Assembly (NCBI RefSeq): GCF_000764305.2
Contig: NW_025936627.1
Location: 1-64,000, forward strand
Reading direction: 5' to 3'
DNA length: 64,000 nucleotides
Source of the DNA: Hyalella azteca
Lineage: Eukaryota; Arthropoda; Malacostraca; Amphipoda; Hyalellidae
The first letter of the stretch is position 1. Each line of letters starts with the position of its first letter. A program made the translations under genes and the position numbers. This document shows positions 37,546-49,134 of this stretch, piece by piece. The notes beneath the pieces were generated by a model, which did not search any database, was not told where the DNA came from, and worked only from the letters and a program-made list of their open reading frames with translations.

Positions 37546-38449
37546 ATATAAAAATAATATTCTACACGATTTCTGGAGGTAAAACACACTTTTCTCATGG
37601 ATGACTGATGAGTAAAAAACTATCGAGAGAAATTATTAAAAATTACGGGAGAAATTGTATTTTAAATGTTTATCAGTTTTCTGGATGTGGAGAGTATAAT
37701 TCGATAACGACCATGGAAAACTATATAAACTTTGTCCGTGCGTGATTTCGCGTCTCCAGTATTGGACGAAATGTGTCCCTTAAATATTCTTGTCACTTCT
37801 AGTTTCTTATTTTTCACGTCACTCCTAAGAGTGACCTTACATGCGGCTGTAGCTAGAGAGAAATATCGCGTTTAGGCCAGTAGAGAAAATGCCGATAAAT
37901 TCATTTTATTTTAATTGAAATTGTTTTAGAACTCGGCTCCATCATCAAATAAAAATTAAATAATTTAGGTATGAGCAAATGTTACGCTTAAATCTTCACA
38001 TAAGAGATTATTGAGTCATTTGACCAATGAAACGAGAAGTTAGAGAAGACACCAATATAGGATTTTTTTTATTGATTTCTTAGTACAAATATTGAGGTAT
38101 ATAAGAATAAATAATGATTGTTCTCAATTATATAATTAATGATAAGAGATAACATTGATTCGCAACTCAATTATTTTTTGCTAATAGTTCAGGTATATTA
38201 CACTTAATTGGCTGAAAATTTTCAATGAAGGAGCTGGACTCTAAAAAGTTTCATTTAAAATGTCACTAATTTGTATTGGAAATTTGTTGTTATTAAATTC
38301 CCAGGTAACTTTCTACTTGAGCCTCAATTGTCTATAATACTTGTTTGAAACTTCGTTTGTGTGGAGTAACTAATGGTTTAAAAGTTTTCGTTTACATCGA
38401 TCATAATCTATGTCCATTAACTAGTTTATAAATGCTTTGTCATAGAACC

Positions 38450-39455
38450 CACGATGCTAGTCTCAGGGCCTAGACGTATTACCACTATCTACCATATACT
38501 ATACCATACCATATACTATATACCATATAGGTCTCATGACACGCCCGATGTGTGTGATGAGATGTATGATGGATCTCTTGAAGCGCCTGATGTAGCTCTT
38601 GAAATGCATTGTGTGTGTTTTAAGACACCCAATGTGTTAATTCATTCCTATGAGATTAGCAGGTCACTCATGCGAGTGACGTCAAAAATATCCAATCACC
38701 ATCAACAGAATTGTCTAAAGGACATTTTCGTCCTGACATTGCAGGCAGCAGACTCACCACCGTACAAAATGTAGAGGTGTTTAAAGTAAAAGCACTAATT
38801 GATCGCATTTGCAGATGGAGAACAGATTTTATTTCTATAATTTTTCTCACATCAAAATAAGCGATATATATATCACCTGAATATTGGATAAAATAACGAG
38901 CATAAGCTCTTTTTGATTTCAGTGATCCGATATAGATTTCAAATTAATTTCATGGTAAGCTATAGCAATTAACATTGATCTCGAAGACAGACTTGCTACT
39001 CAATACTCATTGAACCCGAATACAGGCTTGGAGCCCCGCTAGTCTTAGAGGCTTAGAGCCCCGCTTAGGAAATTGCAGACACAAGAAGGCAAGCTATCCG
39101 AGAATGAGCTGTGTGCTAATTTGATATAAATGCTTGTCTTTCTGATGAACACAAATATGAACAAATATTGAACGAATTATTTCAGTTCCAATATATCTTT
39201 GGCAATAATTTTTCGTTTTGTTTATGTTACTGATCAATAATCTTTTTCTGCGCGACTTTCGTAGAAAATATGAACGTCGTCATGGGTTTCTTCGGTAGAA
39301 GATAAAATATGATGCACCTAAACTGTGCAAACAATCGGTTTTCTGGTATATTGATATTTCATTATCTAGTAAAATTAGGGAATATGTTTTGATACTATAT
39401 ATATAAAAATAGCAAACCTTAAAAAAAACTATAAAATATTTCCGCTACTTCCGCA
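38450..39455. repeat. Sub-repeat S, copy 6
   Basis: Closest to copies 2 and 3. It holds the dyad GTCACTC-ATGC-GAGTGAC at 38663-38680, and the stem-loop 39244-39268 with one G-U pair. Confidence 0.7.
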
Positions 39456-39487
39456 GGAAATTTATTAATGTACTACGTCTTAGTACA

Positions 39488-39895
39488 GTATAGTTCCAGA
39501 GGCGCTAAAGTTCGGCCTATCACCGATTTTACACAAGGATCGAAGTTTTATAGTACAGGGTTATTCTAAATAATGGACTCAATTTAAAAAATTCGGAATT
39601 GTTTAAGTATGAACTAACCATGAATTATTTGTACACCAATAGAAAGAGAAATATCCACATTTTAAACATATTTATAAATGTTGAATATGTCCCCTTGTGC
39701 TGCACGGCAAACATCTAAACGCTAGCCAAGCTCGCCCCACACACGAGAAAGCATATCTTCTGTTACTGAGTGCACCGTAGCAGTGATACGGTTCTTGCCA
39801 ACTGTGCACATCTAAGAAATGAGAGATGATGAGTAAAACTAAATTTGAAGTCACCACCCCCCAAATAACATAAAACTTGATATATTAGAACATGC
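39488..39895. repeat. Conserved block E, copy 3
   Basis: Near-identical to copies 1 and 2. A stretch just after it (the CTTCCCCGGAAAAG region of copies 1 and 2) is deleted. Confidence 0.65.
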
Positions 39896-40417
39896 GTCAG
39901 ATTATTTGTGTGATTGAATATTTCTGGTCATGTTAGTTTTACGCGCGAGATCATTACCTAAATTCGAAAAATAATTATGTGAAATTATGACATTATCTCA
40001 ATGAATTGATAAAAAAAATAATTTCGCATTCAACATACGAAACCTAGACCAAAAAGCAGCTAGCAATACATTAACGATCAGACACCGAGCGGAATTTATT
40101 AACTTAATCAACTCGGCAACGACGATGAAGAATCAGATGACCAGGCACACCGGAAGAGCTATGCAATTTGTTCTTGTTGAAGTTTTGTATGTTGAAGTGT
40201 TGGATTACTTCATTTACACTGTTATGTAACAATTTCGAAATTAGGTAATCTGTGCCTGTAGACTTCAAGACGATCAACTTTTCGATTCGAAGAAAAATCG
40301 TGAAACATAAGTACATTTTAAATTCACGTGAAAAATTCGTGGAAAGTTGTAACTAAATGTCGATTAGTAATTATAATTATTAATTGGTCTCGTAACATGT
40401 AGAAAAAGATTAGTACT

Positions 40418-40495
40418 GAAGCCATAGCCGCGTTTGACGTCATACCCACGTCACTATCGTCGGCTGCATAGAAGGTTTGGGTTGTGCTTGTGAAA
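40418..40495. promoter_or_regulatory. Candidate promoter/CRE-like block F, copy 3 (shortened)
   Basis: Lacks about 35 bp present in the other copies but keeps GACGTCA and the following ACGTCACTATCGTCGGCTGC string. Persistence of exactly this part supports it as the functional core, if the block is functional. Confidence 0.3.
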
Positions 40496-41338
40496 AATCA
40501 TTGATGCGGTCCATAATAAGTTTTATGGTATTTCATTCTTTCTTTACGAACCACTCGACTTTTCCATGCGGTGTAAATACCGCCCCTCAACAAAATAATT
40601 ATGTTAGTGTAACGGACTATGCCTCGGCTTCCAAAATAATAAATGGTGGAGTTGCTTGCCAGGCAAAGTGTGGCTGCGGAGCAGATGAAGTTTCGAGCTT
40701 TGCACGAACACTTTGCGTGGTTGGGTAAAATTTGAAGCTGGATGCTACGCGACGCATCTGGAATCGTGGTATTGTCTGAACAGCTTCAATATTCCGCTGA
40801 GGTCGCCCAAATTTTGGCTACTTCGGTCCATTCAACAAATTTAGTGAGAATTACAAAATTCCAAAAAAAAAAAAACTGCAGACTAGACGAACCCTCAAGC
40901 CTGAATAAAAGTTAAATAAATTACTTGGCGCGGAAAAATGTTTAAATAGTCCGGATGTGCAAAACTGCTGCTATAGAACAAAAAGTTGCCGTGGGCACGA
41001 ATGATGTGGCTGCATTAATATCTCAGGCTCAGAAAAGTACAAATGAAAATAATACCAAAACATTATTTTCTGTTATCTTAAAGCCTTCATTGGTCGTCGT
41101 TTAGAATTGTTTATTTGGGCTTCGCAAATTCAGGCAATAAATCTAAATTTTTTGACTACGTCTATGCAAACGAGCTCGATGATATTTTTAAAGTTTATTC
41201 TAAGTCTAAGCAACGAGTTTATTTTTTCCATGCACTGTTTGGGGAAATACTTGACTTTGCAATAGTCGATATAATTTCATTTATGCCAGATCAATCATAT
41301 CACGTCCTTTCAACGATTGCGAAGTAAGGCAGAATCTG

Positions 41339-41434
41339 ATGGAAGACAAATCTGATGCCCCATTTTTGACGGCGTGGTGCGATGATCCGAGCACCTCTCG
41401 AGGGACTGCTGAAGCTGCCATGCCAGAGCTGGAG
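41339..41434 (+). CDS. Zinc-finger gene 3, first coding exon
   Basis: Thirty-two codons beginning MEDKSDAPFLTAWCDDPSTS and ending at GAG/GTGAGC in phase 0. It joins in phase to 42090-42131 and then 43220. The same context and donor as in modules 1 and 2. Confidence 0.5.
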
Positions 41435-42089
41435 GTGAGCAAAGTATTTCAACAAGGAATTATTCGAAAAGTCACACGATCGTCAGAAGTCCTAGGATTT
41501 CGCGCTCCTATAACGGGGATTGTTCCTGAGCGCCCCACCGCTGAGCTCGCGGTGTCTGACTGCATGTCTCAGTTGTGGTGTTAAGTTATTATGTAGGTAG
41601 GATTCCTTACATTTCCCTTCACTGTCTCTCTCGTGCGGGCGGCCGACGCCCCATGTAAGCGACCTCATGTTCGAGTGTCTTCGTTTCTGTTGCTTTTCAC
41701 CTGTCTCTCCTTGTCACTTCGTCTCTCTGAGATGCTAACGCTGCTTCCTTCGAGCCAGCTTCAGCGGACTGGACAATTGAGACCTTCCGCTCCTTGTGTG
41801 TGATGAACAATTTTTGATTTGAGAAACTTTCGATAATTGAGACCTTCCAACACTTTGGTGATATTCATCTTGACTTCCGGTGCGAGATAGCTAAATAACT
41901 GAAGCGCCAGTAAACATGTGGCCACTAAACTATACTAATTGGTTATTCGACAGTAAGGAGCGCAACATGGCTGAGGCGCGTATTCGAGATTGAGATCATG
42001 ACAATACTCTCTGCCTTTGTTATGCTTTCGTTTATGACTAAACTACTGAAATATGTGAAACGACGCTTTGATTTCAATTTATTGTTCAG

Positions 42090-42131
42090 ACGCAAAAGCT
42101 TGTGCTCAAAATCCAGACCCCACAGATTCAG
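42090..42131 (+). CDS. Zinc-finger gene 3, 42-nt second exon
   Basis: Fourteen codons (TQKLVLKIQTPQIQ) between TTATTGTTCAG and CAG/GTGAGA. Phase 0 at both ends. Compared with module 1 the changes leave length, frame and splice sites untouched, which favours a real exon. Confidence 0.4.
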
Positions 42132-42665
42132 GTGAGAATTCCTTGAGGGCAGTCGATGAGATTTAAAACAATTCTCAGAAGGAGATGACGTAAATGAAAA
42201 ATTACACATGGTTATAGACAGAAATCTATCCTGTCTTAATTTTGAACGCTAACTATCATACCCACACATTAGTATCTCGTCTGATAAAGACACTCTTAAA
42301 GTTTTTCATCTTCTCAGGTCCACATACAGGTTTTGGCTATGATGTAGTAGGATAAGCAGTGAACACCTAACCTAGTGCAGAAGTCACTCTTATTAGTTAA
42401 CTCTGATTCACACTACGAAGGCTCAAAACACTAAACGCTTTTTTGTTGCCCGCGTAATGATTGTACGGTTGAATAAACGGATATTATTAATTCACTGAAT
42501 AAAAACACAGTGCATTCAAACTACCATATTAAGAATCTTCTGATAATGTCGCGGCTCCCGACAGATCTTGAGGAGCGCTCAAGTCGTAAATTATTTCAGT
42601 TTGTCTTGTAATTTCTTGCATTGATGGGAGGGGAGGGTAGCCTTGCACCACCAATTTTTTGCACC

Positions 42666-42761
42666 AATAAGCGCTGAATCGAACGCCTTGGATCTATCCT
42701 GACATCCACCAATCAGCCGTGAACTACTCGGCTTTGTCCTACTCGGGCCTTGCATAAAACT
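42666..42761. mobile_element. Loop fragment of foldback element
   Basis: Matches only the loop of the module 2 element (28936-29032 region); both arms are missing. Confidence 0.65.
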
Positions 42762-43219
42762 GCTGCTGCGACCGGGGCTGTATTTCCGATGATTTAACAT
42801 TTGCGCCGTGCTCGTCATTGCTCGTCATCATTGACTTCATAGTTACTAGATTTATGTGAAAATTGCGTGGATATACAAGTTAATTAAGCTCAATGAAAAT
42901 TAAACAATTGGGAAGTTTTCTAGAATATTTTAACTTTTTATAAGTGCATCAATAGTAAAACCTGGACCAATCTATGTCATAAACGTAGTAAATTTTGTTT
43001 TTCCAACTATATCATAAGAACAATTCATGAACACATCAGTCTTTATCATAACGACTAAAACTGTTCGAAATAGGAAAATGCAGTTTCGAAGCAAAGTCCA
43101 ATCTGTGAACAATAACTAATTGTATGGGAAGGCTTATTGAGTGGTAGTATAGTAGTAGTTTTGTTGTATGCTTAGTAAGCTTTTTTCTAATTAAAATGTA
43201 TTTTTGTCTCTGTTACCAG

Positions 43220-43903
43220 CACGGCAGCGGAGAGTTATCAACATCTGAAGGAGCTCCAGATGAAGCTGGGGATAGAGATGGTGTTTCTGGATCGTCCAGC
43301 CCCAAGCCACGCACCGAATATATTACTGAATCACTTGACCTGCAGCAGCGCCACTTCTATGAGCATTCATATTCATCAGTGAATCAAACCACACATTCTG
43401 GCCGTGAGGAATTCAGCAGTGCTGAATATCAGATTCAGCCAAGTAACAGTGGTGAACAGACGCGTGAAAAGGTAGACAACTGCAGACCAGGTAGTTCTTG
43501 CGCGAGAACGGAAGAATTGAAAACTAACGTTCTTCCAGAAAATACCAAAAAGGAGAAATTAGTGTGCGCGCAGTGTGAATATTCATGTGTCGGTAAAAAA
43601 CAGTTGAATCAACACGTTTTCCGTATGCATTCAACAGACCGACCGTATCGCTGCACGGAATGTGAATATTCTACCGACATAAAATCAAACTTGAAGATTC
43701 ACAAACTCCATAAACATTCAATGGAGAAACCTATCAAGTGTTCGATGTGTGAATACAGTTGTGTCTCGACGAAAGATTTGAAAAGGCACATTCGTTACAG
43801 GCATTCATTTGAGAGGCCTCATCAGTGCGACGAGTGCAATTATTCTTGTGTGGTCAAAGAAGAGCTAAAGAAACATGTTCTCAAAAAACATAGAAAAAAT
43901 TAA
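43220..43903 (+). CDS. Zinc-finger gene 3, terminal exon, four fingers, nonsense before finger 5
   Basis: A 227-codon frame opening after TTACCAG with the HGSGELSTSEG leader. Fingers 1-4 are complete (CAQC, CTEC, CSMC, CDEC). The frame then meets TAA at 43901-43903. Beyond it the same frame stays open for 36 more codons with an intact fifth finger (CSQC...H...H) to TGA at 44012-44014, so the whole exon is 795 nt, exactly as in copy 1. Finger 3 (STKDLKR) and finger 4 (KEELKK) differ at predicted DNA-contact positions from copies 1 and 2. Either a recent nonsense change or a readthrough site. Confidence 0.78.
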   Translation, partial: HGSGELSTSEGAPDEAGDRDGVSGSSSPKPRTEYITESLDLQQRHFYEHSYSSVNQTTHSGREEFSSAEYQIQPSNSGEQTREKVDNCRPGSSCARTEELKTNVLPENTKKEKLVCAQCEYSCVGKKQLNQHVFRMHSTDRPYRCTECEYSTDIKSNLKIHKLHKHSMEKPIKCSMCEYSCVSTKDLKRHIRYRHSFERPHQCDECNYSCVVKEELKKHVLKKHRKN

Positions 43904-44014
43904 CTTTTTAGATGCTCGCAGTGCGATAAATCATATCTATCAGAACTTCGTCTAATTCATCACGTTGCTGATAAGCACCCCGCGGAGGAGCCCCTTGCCC
44001 GCCCTCAAGTTTGA
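43904..44014 (+). other. In-frame finger 5 after the TAA
   Basis: Thirty-six sense codons beginning LFRCSQCDKSYLSELRLIHH, in frame with the fingers before the stop. All four zinc ligands are present. Confidence 0.7.
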
Positions 44015-44610
44015 ACGTGCTTCTGTCAATAATTCTCTTTTAACTTTAACGTATTCATAGCGATCATCCATCATTAGAACCACGTTACTGCGTCCTCAGT
44101 AACATAATTTACTGTTCAGTATATATCACTTATTGACTTTCATCTGTTGGCGAGGGTTTTCATCTTTCATTAAAGCCTAATTAAGGCTAGGAATGCCTAA
44201 GTCGCTATAGATCAACATGTTTTAGCAGAAAATTAAATCAAGAACAAAGTTCCCATGTCACATATGAATTAATTCCATTTGAGACTTTTATTGAGATTTT
44301 TGACAAATTACTTTTAACGTCTTTTTAATCCCTTTTATACAGGGGAATATATTTACTACGAAAATCTTGCTGTCAGCGTCTTGCTCTGCAACTTGTTGTC
44401 AGCGTATTGCGTACTATTTGTGATCTAAAATTTGCACAATTTACGAATATTTCTTGAGAAAAGTATTTGTCTTTATACCTTTATATGATCTGACTGAGTA
44501 TTCTTAATATTCCATATTTAATCCAGTATATATTAACTTCAATGAAACTGCAATGTGTATCCATAATACACATATTTGGTTTGCAATAAAAATATGTTCG
44601 AGCGTACGCA
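44015..44610 (+). other. 3' UTR of gene 3 with AATAAA at 44585-44590
   Basis: Near-identical to 18312-18905, including the hairpin (44084-44103) and the hexamer. Confidence 0.5.
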
Positions 44611-45358
44611 TTTATTTTCCTTGATTATCTCTCGTTGGCAGGGAATTTCCAGTCAAGCTACTACAGACGCTGTCGGTGGATTGAATGCGTTTCAGATTAA
44701 TTTATGAAAAGAAAAATTACATTTTACATAGTTTTTCCAGAGTGTAAGATTCATAAATGACTTAAGACAGAAAGCTGAACAGGTTTCTGGTCTAATCTTC
44801 ATTTATCTTCCATCGTTTGTGTTCGTAAGCGTCGCGCTACTGCCGCAGCATCTGACTTCAGGTCTTATTGGCAGGGTTAGGTCATTGCGAATGCAAGATT
44901 AGTAGGTTACCTTGTAATATCTTTCATTGTCTTTCGGTATTCGATACATCGCCCTCTATTCTAGTAACGAATTATTTGTACTTATACATTTTGTGTATGA
45001 AGAAGACGTTTTGAATGGTTGCTGATGACAGTTTTGTGACTTCCGCAACTAGATGACCTCATCGCTAGGTACCTAATATAGAAGCAACGGCGATTCCATT
45101 ATTAATATGCTCATTATAAATATTCACTCAAAATCACATAGAAACACGGTTGGATATTTTAGATGTTACTAAATTTTGAATAGTTGGATGGCATCATACT
45201 TGAATTGATAAGAAAGAAAGCAATGGCCGTGTCATCACGGTCGAGTTAGAAGAGGCGTGAAGTTCAAAGAATAGATTCTGAGGATCTGTTTGCAGGTAGC
45301 AGTAAACTTCTAGCGGGAACATCGCCACCCCACCGAATATCAAGCGTGTTTTAATTAC

Positions 45359-46025
45359 TGAAGCTGGTGACAGAGAAGGCATTCCTGGATCGTCCAGCTC
45401 TCGCCACGCAGGCTTTCTTGTTCAGCGTTCAAATCTGACACCAGCTTAGCTCCTGCAAGTCAGTACCTGACCTGCAGCGACACATTCTCAATGGGCATTC
45501 ATCAGTGAATAAAACCACACATTCTGGCCGTGAAGAATGTAACCGTACAGAGCGTCAGATTCACCCAAGTAACAGTGGTGAACAGTCGCACGAAAAGGTG
45601 AAAGACTGCAGATCAAAAAGATCTTGTGCGAGAGCAAAAAATATAACTCACTACTCACTGCAGTGAGTGACAGGGAGCGCATTTTATCGTCGACGAAAAC
45701 GTTAAGTCACGGACGGACAAACGGACGGACATGACAAGCACAATAGGGCATTTTTTCCATAAATGAGAAAATGTGCAAAAAAACTAGCGTCTTTCATGAA
45801 CAACCTATCAAGAAGACATTATATATACATTTCACTGTCTATGAATATTCTTGTGTGAGAAAAATTAACTTAATTAATAATTAACTTAAATAATAATTAA
45901 TTTTTAATTTTTATTATTATTTAATTTTTAAGTAATTTTTATTTAATTAATAATTAACTAACGCGGAGTGTGAATCTAAATATGCCATGAAAGATGCATC
46001 ATTACTTGTGAATGAATCGTTCAAG
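45359..46025 (+). pseudogene. Decayed zinc-finger terminal exon, second copy
   Basis: Almost the same as 19674-20345, with the same stops, the same insertions and a shorter AT-rich tract. It was carried along by the duplication of the 18.3-24.6 kb segment and is not an independent decay. Confidence 0.8.
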
Positions 46026-46783
46026 ACTAGGCAGTTTGAAGACATAGATCGCTTGAAGAACTTATAGACCAATATGTTTTAACACCAAGTAAAATAACTT
46101 GTAAAATTTTATTTAATTTTTACTTTGTGAATAGTATTTTTTCATAATCTCAACATTTTTTATGTAAAAAATTTGATGATTTTTTAATAATATTGAAGTA
46201 AATAATTTTAAATATATTATGTATTTATTTTTTTCGTATTTTGATGCGAAACCAAATCTATATATTATATTAATAAGCCGTCAATGTAATGAATATCGAA
46301 AAAATGGAATTTTTGGCTGGTTATAAACATTTATTCCATTGCACAAATTTCTTTTCCTTGCCGAGTCAATATTGAAATGTGATATAAAATGAAGCCGAGT
46401 GTAGGAAGAGTTTTAATTAGAAATTAATTTGGATTAGACCAGGCTGGATAGTGCTAGGGTTCAATCCTCATTATAATGGCGCTCACGGTCTCTCATTACC
46501 CGTGAAAATGACAATAATTTTGCCCCGGACTTGTTCGTGAGAAGTTCAGTGAGATCGTGCGCTCATAGGGCATCTCTTGGTGACGTCATAACACAGATCT
46601 CTTGACGCCAGGCTTTGCTTATTACCGAGTTTAGAATTTGCACCGCTGTTACCTACGGACGCGTGACAATCTTCAATCGCGTGTGTGTTGCAGCACTGTA
46701 ACAGTAGTGCTAAAAAAAACATTTGTGCGCCAAAATACTAAGTCCTTCCACCGGTACTTAGATTTTTTCAAATTAAAAACTAT

Positions 46784-46853
46784 AAGGCATTCTGACGCGA
46801 CAACAGTACTGTATAAGCATTCTCCCACGTCAACAGTACTAAGCATTCTCCCA
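46784..46853. repeat. 26-bp minisatellite, contracted copy
   Basis: One to two full units of the array at 21481, ending at the N at 46854. Confidence 0.85.
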
Positions 46854-46854
46854 N
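46854..46854. other. Single-N assembly gap
   Basis: The N splits the minisatellite from the transposase fragment. Gap size is unknown. Confidence 0.85.
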
Positions 46855-46873
46855 AAACTAAACATGAACCTGA

Positions 46874-47107
46874 AAAACACTGATCTGGTCTAACATCACT
46901 CCAGCTGAACGTAGAACTACTGCTGAAAATATTATTCAACCTCGACCAACCGTGAAGCCTGAAGTTTCGTCTACTGTTAGCCATTTATCAGCTTTGAATG
47001 CATTCTTTATCAATGACATCACAGCTATTGAATACAACGAAAAAAATTCAACCAAAAGGCATTCAAGCACGAAAGAATGCAAAATTTTATTACATAAAAA
47101 ACACTGA
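46874..47107 (+). pseudogene. piggyBac-like transposase fragment
   Basis: A 77-codon open frame with no ATG reads IWSNITPAERRTTAENII and then SALNAFFINDITAI. The W...R...A.NII and FF.ndI...I pattern matches the region leading into the DDE domain of piggyBac transposases. After about residue 55 similarity stops and the frame ends. No catalytic Asp is included, so this is a relic. The upstream part is cut by an assembly gap. In the other copy of the segment, the gap at 21603 swallows most of it. Confidence 0.6.
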
Positions 47108-47316
47108 CCATGATTAATTTTGTGGTTACAAATAAAGGAATGTGCATTTAGCATTATGAAGAAGCACTAATAACACATACTTGCTTCATAAGTTTGGAAA
47201 TAATAATAAGAACGCCGACGAAAAATAATCAGTATTTTTTATTACCCTTTTGCCCATGATCCCCATGTGGGACTTTTTCTTTAAACTACTGCTCCTCTCA
47301 TTATATCCTCTACAAC

Positions 47317-47354
47317 CTGTCTCTTATACACATCTAGATGTGTATAAGAGACAG
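47317..47354. other. Nextera mate-pair linker, second copy (assembly artefact)
   Basis: The same 38-bp linker as at 21879, at the same point of the duplicated segment, with flanks that look identical for hundreds of bases on both sides. A library artefact cannot have been inherited by duplication, so at least one of the two intervals was filled by the assembler from the same reads. Confidence 0.95.
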
Positions 47355-47521
47355 GTCTAGTAGCTACTTCAAACTATCGTCAGTCATGAAAATATCCGGT
47401 CAAATGACACGAGTTTAGATCTATGAACAAGGCACGAAAAGGAAAAGAATCGGCGACAGGCCACATCAGGCCTACACTTCAGCGCCGACATCACTATGTT
47501 ATGTTATGTTAAAGCTTGCTG

Positions 47522-47815
47522 CGTGTCAGCTTTAGCAATCTAGTTTCGCATGAAGGCCGTTTCAAACGAATATTATCATCAAACGACGTTTAAATTGCTC
47601 GTTGACGAAGAAGTTATGTACAGAGACAATTTCAAGTCACAATATTTTAATTGAACACTTGTCGGAGACTCCACCGGTTTTGAACAATCCATCGTCAGTT
47701 AGCAATTCACTTTGGCCTTATTCATGATTACGATTCACTTTGCACGAGCGATAAAAACTCAAATTGGTTAATGAAGGGCGAAGTTAGTAAAGAAAATAAT
47801 TAATTACATTTACTT
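47522..47815. repeat. Conserved block A, copy 4
   Basis: ATG frame MKAVSNEYYHQTTFKLLVDE of 34 codons to TTTAATTGA. Nine bases shorter than copy 2, in frame. Confidence 0.65.
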
Positions 47816-48724
47816 TTTAACACATTTGTTGTAAATTCAGTCGTATAGACCGACTTTACTTGTATTAATGAATTTTTTGAGAGATGGAGCGAGACTCTGT
47901 AACATTAAATTGAAAACCTAATGAACTTACTGACACTGACAGATCCTTTGCTATAAATTTCTTGTAAATTATCTATTCAAACAATCATTCTTTAATAATG
48001 TTTGTTCGATCTTTATGATCTAAAATAAGATGACATAGCGTACCTGTTTAGAAAGTAAATCTACCACAAAAACTTGGCACCAAAAGTTCACTCTTTCGAG
48101 CAACGTCAAAAATAGGCAAGTTAACTGCTGTGCCACAAACCTATTCCATAAGGAATTATTTCCGACGGTAGTAAGTTTACTAAAATTTAGTACGAAAAAA
48201 ACAAAAATGCTTGCTTCATATTCAATTGCCTGATTGAATGTGTGAAATGCAATGAATAATGAATTGTGTAATGTAAATGCATGATAAATTATAATTGATT
48301 GCTATGCTTGACAATTTAAAGCATGATATGAGGAAAAAAAATGTTAAAAATTTTTATTGCTAACTAAGCCAGTTGGAATATTATTCGGGGAACGACATGC
48401 TTATCTTCTGACTCGCAAACGAGCTTGCGGCCCCGCTTGTCTGCGCTATAATATTAAACCTGGTTCCTGTCCATCTGATTCTTTATAAGTAGGATTATTT
48501 TACTTTAGATTCCTCATGTTAGATTTTACTGTTTAATTTTCTCAACGCAAATTGATCACCTGTCTGTACATAACTTTTTATCGAAGACACCCATGAATTT
48601 TTGGCAATTTATGCTTAGCACATAAGAAAAAATAGTCATAGCTTAAATTTGGAGACGGATCTAAAATGCGAGAAAGTGTGGAATACTTGTCATAATGCAA
48701 CGCGTGTTAAGGAAAACATTTCCT

Positions 48725-48920
48725 GCCTTGTTTCTCCAAAAATATGGCTCTATGTTCATAAATTGGTACAACTAGGAAGAAGTTGTTCTATAACGCAGGT
48801 GATGGTCTCGCTGCAGGCCTGTCTCATCGCAAATTTGGTAAATACGAGCCGTGTTTTTACGCGGACCGGCGGAGTTCTAATGCATACATTGGATCCTCTG
48901 ACGGTTTTTATTATCTAAAC
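48725..48920 (+). other. Highly conserved block B, copy 4
   Basis: The shared frame is open from before the block but one base is missing in the GC-rich GACCG(C)GCGGAG stretch, so it ends early. Otherwise near-identical to the other copies. Confidence 0.45.
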
Positions 48921-49134
48921 ATTGGAAAGCCGAATTTTTCATATCAAGAAATCACATGGCAATGAGAGATGTAAACAATCGGCACTAATTATTAATTATC
49001 TTCTGAACTAATATCTACTAGAATTATTTCTAGTAATATTTCTCTCAAACTACACTTATAATAAATGAAATTATGAAAACGTTTGTCAAATATTACGAAA
49101 TTTTGATATTTTGTCGTATGCTTCATGCTAATAA

